A DNA stretch of 64,000 bases, from the NCBI GenBank assembly GCA_036004665.1, contig DASYRG010000046.1, positions 1 to 64,000 of the forward strand. The letters are read 5' to 3'. Position 1 is the first letter of the stretch; each line of letters begins with the position of its first letter. The position numbers and the translations under genes were made by a program. The stretch comes from JACQGZ01 sp036004665 (lineage in GTDB: Bacteria > Sysuimicrobiota > Sysuimicrobiia > Sysuimicrobiales > Humicultoraceae). The notes under the pieces are model-generated. The model worked only from the letters and a program-made list of their open reading frames with translations, did not search any database and was not told where the DNA came from. This document shows positions 34,789-42,625 of the stretch, in pieces.

Positions 34789-35937
34789 TTATGGCTCCTT
34801 CGGCCAGGGACCGACGATGCCCGGCGCCGCCCACTCCATCGTGGTCAGCTCCAGCACCGACATGGTCTTGCCCGCGGGCACGCGCAGGACGCCTTTGCGG
34901 TCGCGGATCGGCCCGGTGAAGGGGTCGAAGGCGAGGGGCTTCTTCGTCATCTGCGCCGTTCGACGCTGGATCAGATCGTAGACGGACATCCGGCCCAGCC
35001 CCGGCACCGACACCCGCGCCGCCTTCAGGCGTGAGACGAAGAGGGGGTTGATCGGCACGCCAAACTCGCCGCCGATCTCCACCGCCCGCTCCCCCAGCAG
35101 CCACCAGTAGTCGACGTTGGCCAGATTAGTTGCCGTGTATTTCCCAGCCTGCACCTTCCGCAGGAAGTCGAGGTAGATCGTCTCCCAATGGACAAGTTGC
35201 CCGGAGACGACGTGCTGGGGCGCGAACTTCTGCATCGGCGAGTAGTGGCTGAAACTGAGGCGGTTCCTCTTCGCGGCCACCTGGATGACCGTGGGCGAGT
35301 CCTCGGTAAAGGCGAAGACGTCGGCGCCTGTGGCGATCAGCGCCTCGGTCGCCTCCTTGGCCTTGGCTGGGTCGAACCAGGAGAAGAGCCAGCGCACGTT
35401 TATGGTGGCCCTGGGGTTGACCGCGCGCACGCCCAGCGCGTACGCGCTGAGGTGGCGCTTCACCTCCGGGATGGGGAACGCGCCCACATACGCAATCCTG
35501 TTGGTCTTCGTCAGCGCGCCCGCCATCAGACCGTTGAGGTAGTAGATCTGATAGAAGTCGGCCATGTAAGTGAACATGTTAGGGTTGCGCTTGAAGCCAC
35601 TGGCGTGGCCGAAGATGACGTTGGGGTACTTCTTGGCGGCGTTCAGCGTCCCGTCCATGAACCCGAAGGAGGTCGTCAGCACCACCTTCGCGCCCTGCTC
35701 GATGATCTTGTCGATGAAGGGCTCGACCTGCGCCTCGGGCACCGACTCCACGAAGATCGTCTCGACGCCCAGCTCCTTCTCCACGATCAGGCGGGCCTGG
35801 TTGTGGGCATGGGTCCACCCATAGTCTCCGATGGGCCCTACGTAGATGAACCCGACCTTGAGCTTCGCCTGCGCCGCGCCGGCGCCCGCGAAGGTCAGGA
35901 TCAGGAGAACGACGAGCACACCTTTCATCCAGCGCAT
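34789..35937 (-). CDS. BMP-family ABC transporter substrate-binding protein
   Basis: 382 aa periplasmic binding protein of the Med/BmpA/PnrA (basic membrane protein) family, which bind purine nucleosides. Sec signal peptide to about residue 24 (AGAGAAQA), then KVGFIYVGPIGDYGWTHAHN, TTSFGFMDGTLNAAKKYPNV and IAYVGAFPIPEVKRHLSAY, all family-typical. Last gene of an ATPase-permease-permease-BMP operon. Purine nucleoside or base uptake is inferred from the family and from adjacent purine genes. Confidence 0.88.
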   Translation of the reverse strand: MRWMKGVLVVLLILTFAGAGAAQAKLKVGFIYVGPIGDYGWTHAHNQARLIVEKELGVETIFVESVPEAQVEPFIDKIIEQGAKVVLTTSFGFMDGTLNAAKKYPNVIFGHASGFKRNPNMFTYMADFYQIYYLNGLMAGALTKTNRIAYVGAFPIPEVKRHLSAYALGVRAVNPRATINVRWLFSWFDPAKAKEATEALIATGADVFAFTEDSPTVIQVAAKRNRLSFSHYSPMQKFAPQHVVSGQLVHWETIYLDFLRKVQAGKYTATNLANVDYWWLLGERAVEIGGEFGVPINPLFVSRLKAARVSVPGLGRMSVYDLIQRRTAQMTKKPLAFDPFTGPIRDRKGVLRVPAGKTMSVLELTTMEWAAPGIVGPWPKEP

Positions 35938-36015
35938 CTGCTCCCTCCCTCTTTCCCTGGACTCGCTTTCCTGCCCGCTACCACTTCCAGAACGCTCTCA
36001 CCCCTTCCTGTGTTC

Positions 36016-36876
36016 TCATCGCTCTCCACGCACGTACGGAATGCCCAGCGCTTCCGGCGCCCCCTGACGGCGCCGCCCGCGCTGGGTGGTCAAGGCCAGG
36101 GCGAGGATCGTGAAGGCAAACGGCATCATCTGCAGCGGCTCCGGCGCCACCCAGGTCTGGAGTCGGAACGACAGGTGGAAGAGCGCCCCGAAGAAGAACG
36201 CGCCCGCGACGGCGCGCAGCGGATCCCAGGCGGCGAAGATCGCGATGGCGATGGCGATCCAGCCCAGCCCCGCGGTCATCCCCTCCGTCCAGCTGGGACG
36301 GTAGGCCACCGAGAGGAAGCCGCCCGCCACCCCGGCCATCGCGCCCCCGAAGACCACCGCCAGATAGCGCACGAGGGAAACGTTCACCCCGAGGGCGTCG
36401 GCGGCCGCGGGCGCCTCCCCCGCCGAGCGCAGGGCGACGCCCCAGCTGGTGTGGTACAGGATGAACCAGAGCGCCATGGCCAACAGGAGGCCGGCGTAGG
36501 TGAGCGAGGAGATCTCGGGGAGAGAATTGAGAAGCGGCAGTCCCTCCCAGCGCCGCCCCAGCACCGCCGAGAGCCCCAACCCCAGCATGGTCAGCGCCAG
36601 CCCGGAGACGTACTGGTTGGCGCGCAGGGTGATAGCCATTGCGGCGTGCAGCAGCGCCGCCGCGCCCCCGATCCCCGCCGCGGCGACCAGCCCCAGGGCA
36701 GGGTTCCCGGTCGTCTGCGCGACGGCGAAGGCCAGGAAGGCCCCGAGAATCATCATCCCCTCCACTCCCAAATTCACGACGCCGGAGCGCTCCGCGTAGA
36801 TCTCCCCCAGGGCGGCCCAGAGCAGCGGGCTCCCCAGGGCCAGGGCGCGTATGATCGTGCTGACGACATCTTCCAT
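36016..36876 (-). CDS. ABC transporter permease, NupQ/YufQ-like
   Basis: 286 aa membrane subunit of the BMP-type nucleoside importer. LWAALGEIYAERSGVVNLGV EGMM motif region near residues 20-42 (family GExxxERSGVxNLGxEGMM) and about 8 helices ending FAFTILALALTTQRGRRRQ. ATG at 36876. It is separated from the upstream permease gene by two copies of a 37-bp palindromic repeat. Confidence 0.9.
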   Translation of the reverse strand: MEDVVSTIIRALALGSPLLWAALGEIYAERSGVVNLGVEGMMILGAFLAFAVAQTTGNPALGLVAAAGIGGAAALLHAAMAITLRANQYVSGLALTMLGLGLSAVLGRRWEGLPLLNSLPEISSLTYAGLLLAMALWFILYHTSWGVALRSAGEAPAAADALGVNVSLVRYLAVVFGGAMAGVAGGFLSVAYRPSWTEGMTAGLGWIAIAIAIFAAWDPLRAVAGAFFFGALFHLSFRLQTWVAPEPLQMMPFAFTILALALTTQRGRRRQGAPEALGIPYVRGER

Positions 36877-36881
36877 CTGAT

Positions 36882-36952
36882 CCTCGTCGCGGCCGGCCTG
36901 AGCCGGCCGTTTAGATCCTCTCGTCGCGGCCGGTGCGAGCCGGCCGCTTACA
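36882..36952. repeat. 37-bp palindromic repeat, two tandem copies
   Basis: Two units with palindromic cores at 36889-36910 and 36926-36947, exactly 37 bp apart. Core arms are CGGCCGGC/GCCGGCCG around CTGA, and GCGGCCGG/CCGGCCGC around TGCGAG. Each core is preceded by CTCGTC or TCTCGTC and the second is followed by CTTACAT. The same unit recurs three times at 39699-39812. Located between two permease genes of one operon. Confidence 0.8.
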
Positions 36953-36973
36953 TCCTCTCTCGCAGACCGGAGG

Positions 36974-38134
36974 TCAGGCCTCCCCTCCGCTGGTCCCTCG
37001 GGCGCTTCCTTCCGCGCCCACGGCGCCCACCGCCGCCGGAGAGGGACGCGCGCGCGCCGGCATCCAGCGCACGCGATAGTACAGCAGCCGCTCGCTGCCG
37101 ATGAGGCAGAAGAGGATCAGCCCGTTGACGACGTCGGTGACGCGCGCGGGCATCTGCAACCCGACCCGCATGACGTCCCCGGCGGCGAAGACCACGCCGA
37201 GAAACAGCGCGGTCACGATCGTCGCCAGCGGGCTCCCCCGGGCGAGCCAGGCGACGATGATCGCAGCGTACCCAAACCCCAGCGAGATCTGGTTTGGATC
37301 GAGGAGGCGCCGGTGGATACCCGCCACCTCCCCCACTCCCGCCAGACCGGCGGCGCCCCCGGCCAGCAGCATCACCAGCAGTGTCGTCCGAGCGGGATCG
37401 ATGCCAGCATAGCGGGCGGCATCGGGATTCTCGCCCTGCACGCGGATCTCAAAGCCCAGCTTCGTGCGGCTCAGCAGCACGGCGCTGCCCGCGGCCAGCA
37501 GCAGCCCGATCGCCAGCGTGGGCCAGTGGACCCGGGTGCCGGCGATGACCGGGATGACGGCCGCGGGCGGGAAGGAGTTCGTGAAGGCGAAGCCGCGCAT
37601 CTCAGGGCCTTTCCAGGGACCGTGGACCAGCCACGACACCAGGTAGATGGCGACGTAGTTCATCATCAGGGTGGTGATCACTTCGTTGACGGAGAGTCGC
37701 AGCCGCAGCACGGTGGGCAGGAGGCCCCACAGCGCGCCGCCGACAAACCCGGCCAGGAACATGGCGGGTAATACCCAGGGCGCGGGCATCGAGAACGGCA
37801 GGAAGAGCGCGATTCCCGTGGCCGCCGTGGCGCCGGCCAGGATCTGCCCCTCGGCGCCGATGTTCCAGAACTGCGCCCGGAAGGCCAGGACCAGACCCAC
37901 GCCGGCCAGCAGAAGCGGGATCGCGTTGCGGCCGATCTCCGGCAGCGCCCGGCCGCTGAGCAGCGTCCCGCGGGTGATCACGCTGAAGGCGCGCACCGGC
38001 CCGACACCGTAACTCCAGAAGATCACCGCGACCAGCAGCAGGGCAACGGCAATCGCGGCCACGGACACGCCCAGCACCCAGGTCAGCGGCGGTGCCGCCC
38101 GTCGGGTGATCTCGAAGGGGCCGATGCGGCTCAT
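36974..38134 (-). CDS. ABC transporter permease, NupP/YufP-like
   Basis: 386 aa membrane subunit, larger partner of the NupQ-like permease. NIGAEGQILAGATAATGIAL (family NIGxEGQ) near residue 92, then LSVNEVITTLMMNYVAIYLV and GENPDAARYAGIDPARTTLL (coupling loop). Long Ala/Gly-rich cytosolic tail. Start overlaps the ATPase stop by 4 bp, so both are translationally coupled. Confidence 0.9.
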   Translation of the reverse strand: MSRIGPFEITRRAAPPLTWVLGVSVAAIAVALLLVAVIFWSYGVGPVRAFSVITRGTLLSGRALPEIGRNAIPLLLAGVGLVLAFRAQFWNIGAEGQILAGATAATGIALFLPFSMPAPWVLPAMFLAGFVGGALWGLLPTVLRLRLSVNEVITTLMMNYVAIYLVSWLVHGPWKGPEMRGFAFTNSFPPAAVIPVIAGTRVHWPTLAIGLLLAAGSAVLLSRTKLGFEIRVQGENPDAARYAGIDPARTTLLVMLLAGGAAGLAGVGEVAGIHRRLLDPNQISLGFGYAAIIVAWLARGSPLATIVTALFLGVVFAAGDVMRVGLQMPARVTDVVNGLILFCLIGSERLLYYRVRWMPARARPSPAAVGAVGAEGSARGTSGGEA

Positions 38135-39645
38135 GCCGCCTGTCCCGCCATCATCAGCCCGATCCGCTCCCTGTCCGCGCCCGCGGCGTCGACGATGCCC
38201 ACGACCTGCCCCTCGAAGAACACCGCGATCCGGTCACTGAGGGCCAGGACCTCTTCCAGATCTTCTGAGACCAGGAGCACTCCCGCGCCCTCCGCCCCGC
38301 GTCGCAGCAGCAGCGTCTGGATCTGCTCGGTCGCCGAGACGTCCAGGCCGAAGGTGGGGTGCGCCGCCACGATCAGCCCGGGTGATCCCGAGAACTCCCG
38401 GGCCAGGATGAGCCGCTGGATGTTGCCCCCCGAGAGATGGCGGGCCGGCGCGTGCGCGCCGGGGGTGACGATCTCGTACTCGGCGATCATCCGCTCCGCG
38501 AAGCGGGCCACCGCCTGCTGATCGAGCAGCGGTCCCCGTGAGAACGGGGGGTAGCGGTAGCGGTTGAGCACGAGGTTCTCGCCGACCGACATCCCCACCA
38601 CGATCCCCATCCGCACCCGCTCCTCGGGAATGTGCGCCACCCCCGCCTCGTGGACTGCCCGCGCAGAACGGTTCGTCACATCCCGGCCCAGAGCGCGCAC
38701 CCGGCCGGAAGTGGCGGGGCGCAGCCCGGTGATCACCTCCACCAGTTCCCGCTGGCCGTTGCCGGCGACGCCGGCGATTCCTAGGATCTCGCCGCGGCGC
38801 ACGCCGAAGGAGACCCCTTTGAGCGCCACCAGCCCGCGGTCCCCGCGAGCCCAGAGATCGGCGATCGACAGCGCCTCCTCCTCCGAAGGGAGACCGGACT
38901 TGGACCGGCGGAACTCCACGTCGCGTCCGACCATCATCCGGGCCAGGGTGCGCACATCCGCCTGGGCGATCGGCACCGTTCCGACGACCCGCCCCCGCCG
39001 CAGCACGGTCACCCGGTCGGCCACCTCCATGACCTCATCCAGCTTGTGGGTGATGAAGATCACGGCGTGGCCTTCCTCCTTCATCCGCCGCAGCACGGCG
39101 AACAGGCCCCGGGCCTCCTGCGGGGTGAGGACGCTGGTGGGTTCGTCGAGGACCAGGATCTGCGCGCCGCGCAGCAACGCCTTGAGAATCTCCACCCGCT
39201 GCTGCTCGCTGACGGACAATTCCCAGACGTGCGCGTTGGGATCGACGACCAGCCCGTACCGTTCGCCGAGTTCCGAAATCCGGGGCGAGACCTTCCGGAC
39301 GGGAAAGAGGGCGCCGGCCCCCGGCAGCCCCAGGGCGACGTTCTCGGCGACGGTGTGGCGCCGCACCAGGAGGAAGTGCTGGGGCACCATGCCGATGCCC
39401 AGCGCGATGGCATCCCGAGGGGAGCGTATCCGCGACGGCTGCCCGCGCACCAGGATCTCTCCGGCATCGGGCTGATAGATGCCGTAGAGGATGTTCATCA
39501 GCGTGGTCTTGCCCGCGCCGTTCTCACCGAGGAGGGCGTGAACCTCTCCCGCGTGCATCTCCAGGGTGACGCGGTCGTTGGCGACCACCCCGGGGAAGGC
39601 TTTGGTGATATTCCGGAGGGTCAGGAACGCGGGTGGAACGCTCAT
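38131..39645 (-). CDS. ABC transporter ATP-binding protein, NupO/YufO-like, two ABC domains
   Basis: 504 aa with two fused ATPase domains, the form used by nucleoside and sugar importers of the CUT2/BMP class. Domain 1: Walker A LLGENGAGKTTLM, signature LSVSEQQRVEILKALL, Walker B ILVLDEPTSVLTP. Domain 2: degenerate Walker A region GIAGVAGNGQRELVEVI, signature HLSGGNIQRLILAREF, with AAHPTFGLDV in place of a canonical Walker B. Such asymmetry is usual for the family. The ATG at 39645 gives normal length; the longer open frame upstream merely reads through palindromic repeats. First gene of the importer operon. Confidence 0.92.
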   Translation of the reverse strand: MSVPPAFLTLRNITKAFPGVVANDRVTLEMHAGEVHALLGENGAGKTTLMNILYGIYQPDAGEILVRGQPSRIRSPRDAIALGIGMVPQHFLLVRRHTVAENVALGLPGAGALFPVRKVSPRISELGERYGLVVDPNAHVWELSVSEQQRVEILKALLRGAQILVLDEPTSVLTPQEARGLFAVLRRMKEEGHAVIFITHKLDEVMEVADRVTVLRRGRVVGTVPIAQADVRTLARMMVGRDVEFRRSKSGLPSEEEALSIADLWARGDRGLVALKGVSFGVRRGEILGIAGVAGNGQRELVEVITGLRPATSGRVRALGRDVTNRSARAVHEAGVAHIPEERVRMGIVVGMSVGENLVLNRYRYPPFSRGPLLDQQAVARFAERMIAEYEIVTPGAHAPARHLSGGNIQRLILAREFSGSPGLIVAAHPTFGLDVSATEQIQTLLLRRGAEGAGVLLVSEDLEEVLALSDRIAVFFEGQVVGIVDAAGADRERIGLMMAGQAA

Positions 39646-39698
39646 GAATTGAAACCCTCTCCCTGTTGCCCAGGGTTCTCTTCGCGTCCCCGTCCTTT

Positions 39699-39812
39699 CC
39701 TTCTCGCGTCGCGGCCGGCGTCCGCCGGCCGCTTTCCTTCTCGCGTCGCGGCCGGCGTCCGCCGGCCGCTTACCTTCTCGCGCCGCGGCCGGCGTCCGCC
39801 GGCCGCTTACCT
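39699..39812. repeat. 37-bp palindromic repeat, three tandem copies
   Basis: Three nearly identical 37-bp units whose palindromic cores lie at 39711-39732, 39748-39769 and 39785-39806. Each core has perfect 10-bp arms (GCGGCCGGCG and CGCCGGCCGC) around TC, is preceded by CTTCTCGCGTC (CGCCGC-type variant in copy three) and followed by TTTCC or TTACC. The array lies in the 269-bp divergent region between the importer ATPase gene and the xanthine-dehydrogenase operon. On the minus strand it falls in the importer leader. Confidence 0.88.
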
Positions 39813-39914
39813 TCCGCATCACCCTGGGCTGGCGATGGTTCGGACTTCGCGCTCAGCCACTTCGCTGCGGGCGAGGGGGAAATGGTTCAAATCATGGTGA
39901 AAGGGACCTGACCG

Positions 39915-40781
39915 ATGGACGTCCTGCTCCCGCGGTCTCTCTCCGAAGCCCTGGAGATGAAGGCAGAACACCCCGAGGCGGTCCCGATCGCCGGCGGGAC
40001 CGATCTGATGGTCGAACTCAACTTCGATCGCCGGCGGCCCGAGCGGATGATGGACCTCTCCCGCCTTCCCGAACTGCGGGCCTGGCGGCGGGAGGATGGC
40101 CACCTCTTCCTCGGCGCGGGGGTCACCTACAGTCGCATCATCGCCGAACTGCGGGATTTTCGGCCGCTGGTGGAGGCATCCCGGAGCGTCGGATCGCCGC
40201 AGATCCGCAACCGCGCGACCGTCGGCGGCAACCTGGGCACAGCCTCCCCGGCCGGAGATGCGCTTCCGGTGCTGGCGGCCTACGAAGCCGACATCGTCCT
40301 GGCCCACGCCGGGGGCGGGACGCGCACCCTGCCCTTTGCCCGGTTCATGACCGGACCGAAGAAAACCGCCATCGACCCGGCGGAGCTGATCTTGGGCGCC
40401 CGGTGGCTGATCACGCCGGGCCTGGGGTCATTCTCCAAGGTTGGCCCGCGGAACGCGATGGTCATCGCTGTCGCCAATCTGTGTTTGGTGGTGGACGTGG
40501 AACGGCGCACGGTCCGGGCCGCCCTCGGATCGGTCGGGCCGACCATCCTCCGCGCTCCCGAGGCCGAGGCGTTCGCCGCGCAAGCCGTCACCGCGGCAGG
40601 CTGGTGGGAGGACCGGACCGCATCCTTCTCCCCGGCTGTGATCGAGGGCTTTGGCGAGCGGGTGGCCGCCGCGGCCAGGCCGATCGACGACGTCCGCGGC
40701 ACCGCCCGCTATCGTCGGCACGCCTGCGCGGTCCTGGCCCGGCGCGCCCTCACCTGGGCGCTGGCCGACCGGATCGGCTGA
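39915..40781 (+). CDS. Xanthine dehydrogenase family, FAD-binding subunit
   Basis: 288 aa FAD subunit of a molybdenum hydroxylase (XdhB/CoxM type). FAD motifs VPIAGGTDLMVELNFDRR (about residues 25-42) and NRATVGGNLGTASPAGD (about 97-113) are intact; C-terminal CO-dehydrogenase-flavoprotein-like domain follows. Start ATG 12 bases after AAAGGGACC. Stop overlaps the next ATG by one base. Neighbouring subunits and purine context point to a purine hydroxylase rather than CO dehydrogenase. Confidence 0.9.
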   Translation: MDVLLPRSLSEALEMKAEHPEAVPIAGGTDLMVELNFDRRRPERMMDLSRLPELRAWRREDGHLFLGAGVTYSRIIAELRDFRPLVEASRSVGSPQIRNRATVGGNLGTASPAGDALPVLAAYEADIVLAHAGGGTRTLPFARFMTGPKKTAIDPAELILGARWLITPGLGSFSKVGPRNAMVIAVANLCLVVDVERRTVRAALGSVGPTILRAPEAEAFAAQAVTAAGWWEDRTASFSPAVIEGFGERVAAAARPIDDVRGTARYRRHACAVLARRALTWALADRIG

Positions 40782-41251
40782 TGCTGGTCAAGGCGAAGGT
40801 CAACGGCGAGTGGATGACCGCCGACGTCTGGGGCGGCGCCAGCCTGCTCTCGATGCTGCGGGAGAACCTGGGGCTCCCCGGCAGCAAGAACGCCTGTGAG
40901 CAGGGCGAGTGCGGCTCTTGCTCGGTGTGGCTTGACGGGGAACTGGTCTGCGCCTGCCTCGTGCTCGCGGCGCAGGCGCACGAGCGCGAGGTTCGGACGG
41001 TGGAGGCCCTGGCGCCTGAAGGTGGTCTGCACCCCGTGCAGGAGGCCTTCGTCGAGAGCGGAGCCGTACAGTGCGGCTTCTGCACACCGGGTCTGGTCGT
41101 GGCGGTCGCTGACCTGCTGGCGCGCGACCCCGCTCCCACCGAGGCAACTGTCCGTGAGGCCCTCTCCGGAAACCTCTGCCGCTGCACCGGCTACGCTAAG
41201 ATCCTCGACGCGGTGGTGGCGGCGGCGCGCCGGATGCAGGAGTCGGCGTAG
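40781..41251 (+). CDS. Xanthine dehydrogenase family, [2Fe-2S] subunit
   Basis: 156 aa small iron-sulfur subunit (XdhC/CoxS type). First cluster cysteines in CEQGECGSCSVWLDGELVCAC (plant-ferredoxin type), second cluster in QCGFCTPG and GNLCRCTGY. All eight expected cysteines can be seen. It passes electrons from the molybdenum site to FAD. Tight coupling with both neighbours. Confidence 0.93.
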   Translation: MLVKAKVNGEWMTADVWGGASLLSMLRENLGLPGSKNACEQGECGSCSVWLDGELVCACLVLAAQAHEREVRTVEALAPEGGLHPVQEAFVESGAVQCGFCTPGLVVAVADLLARDPAPTEATVREALSGNLCRCTGYAKILDAVVAAARRMQESA

Positions 41252-42625
41252 ATGAAGACGCTCATCCTCGACTGCGAGGTCGTCGTCACCATGGATGAGG
41301 CCGGCCGGGAAATCCCCGGCGGCTCGATCCTGCTCGACAATGGTGAGATCACCTGGGTTGGCGGAGGGGATCCGAATCCGGACCTGGTGCGAGGCGCCGA
41401 GCGCGTGGACGGGCGGGGGACCGTCGCCCTCCCCGGCCTGATCAACACCCATCACCATCTCTACCAGACGCTCACCCGCGTGCAGGCTGTCGACCAGGGA
41501 CTCTTCGGGTGGTTGAGGACGCTCTACCCGATCTGGGCGAGGCTCGATGAGGAGTGGGTCTGGACGGGCGCCCGCATCGGGCTGGTCGAGCTTGCACTCT
41601 CCGGCTGCGCCACCACCACGGATCATCTGTACATCTTTCCGCCTGGCCGTCCCGGCTTGCTCGAGGCCGAGATCCGCGCCGCCTCCGAAGTCGGCCTTCG
41701 CTTCCATCCGTGCCGCGGTTCGATGGACCTGGGGGTATCGCGTGGCGGCCTACCGCCGGATGAGATCGTTCAGGATCTCGACGCGATCCTTGCCGAGACC
41801 GAGGAGGCGGTACGCCGCCATCACGATCCCGGTCCGGGCTCGATGCTGCGCATCGCCGTCGCCCCTTGCTCGCCCTTCTCGGTGACGCGGGAGCTGATGA
41901 AAGAATCGGCCACCCTGGCCCGCGGCCTGGGCGTCCGGCTGCACACGCACATCGCCGAGACCCTCGACGAAGAGGCCTACTGCCGGCAAACCTACGGGCG
42001 CAGGCCGCTCGAGTTGCTCGAAGACCTCGGCTGGCTGGGCGAGGACGTCTGGCTGGCGCACTGCGTCCACCTCTCCCCCGGAGACATTGCCGCCATGGCC
42101 TCCAGCGGATCCGGCGTGGCCTGGTGCCCGACCTCGAACCTGCGAATCGCCTCGGGCGTCGCGCCGGTGCGTGCCCTTCTTACTGCGGGAGCGCGCGTCG
42201 GGCTGGGGGTGGACGGCTCCGCGTCGAACGACGGTGGCGACCTCCTCGCCGAAGCGCGCCTCGGCATGTTGATCCAGCGGCTGGGCGGGGCGGCGGCGTT
42301 GAGCGCGCGCGAGGCGCTGCGTGTGGCCACGCGGGGCGGGGCGGCCTGTCTCGGCCGGGACGACATCGGTTCCCTCGAGGTCGGGAAGCGCGCCGACGTT
42401 GCCCTGTTCGACGTCGACGGCCTCGCCTTCGCCGGCGCCGAGGCCGACCCGGTGGCGGCGCTGATTTTCTGCGCCCCGCAGCGCGTGCGCGACCTCTTCG
42501 TCGAGGGGAGGCCGGTCGTCCGCGTCGGGCGCCTTGTCCATGTCGAGGAGGACGAGATCGCATCCGAGGGACACCGCCTCGGACGGCGCATCGCCGAGGA
42601 CACCTACCGGAGAGTCGCCTCGTGA
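41252..42625 (+). CDS. 8-oxoguanine/guanine deaminase-like amidohydrolase
   Basis: 457 aa amidohydrolase starting directly after the iron-sulfur subunit stop. Metal and catalytic motifs: PGLINTHHHLYQTLTR (about residues 60-75), RLHTHIAET, AHCVHLSPGDI and LGVDGSASNDGG. The SMDLGVSRGGLPPDE segment is a mark of the 8-oxoguanine deaminase group, which convert 8-oxoguanine to urate and also resemble triazine and guanine deaminases. Embedded in a purine-hydroxylase operon, it would feed xanthine or urate. Guanine or hydroxy-isomers remain alternatives. Confidence 0.85.
   Translation: MKTLILDCEVVVTMDEAGREIPGGSILLDNGEITWVGGGDPNPDLVRGAERVDGRGTVALPGLINTHHHLYQTLTRVQAVDQGLFGWLRTLYPIWARLDEEWVWTGARIGLVELALSGCATTTDHLYIFPPGRPGLLEAEIRAASEVGLRFHPCRGSMDLGVSRGGLPPDEIVQDLDAILAETEEAVRRHHDPGPGSMLRIAVAPCSPFSVTRELMKESATLARGLGVRLHTHIAETLDEEAYCRQTYGRRPLELLEDLGWLGEDVWLAHCVHLSPGDIAAMASSGSGVAWCPTSNLRIASGVAPVRALLTAGARVGLGVDGSASNDGGDLLAEARLGMLIQRLGGAAALSAREALRVATRGGAACLGRDDIGSLEVGKRADVALFDVDGLAFAGAEADPVAALIFCAPQRVRDLFVEGRPVVRVGRLVHVEEDEIASEGHRLGRRIAEDTYRRVAS

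Noticed and set aside
35188..37104. A 638-codon plus-strand frame
   Set aside because: Antisense to the BMP and permease genes; composition is typical of a shadow frame (Arg/Gly/Pro-rich) without domains.
36882..39812. CRISPR array interpretation of the 37-bp repeats
   Set aside because: Units are contiguous tandem copies without variable spacers, and no cas genes are in the window.
39646..39822. N-terminal extension of the importer ATPase through the palindromic repeats
   Set aside because: The extra 59 residues are translated repeat DNA (Arg/Ala/Gly-rich) and the ATG at 39645 gives the normal family length.
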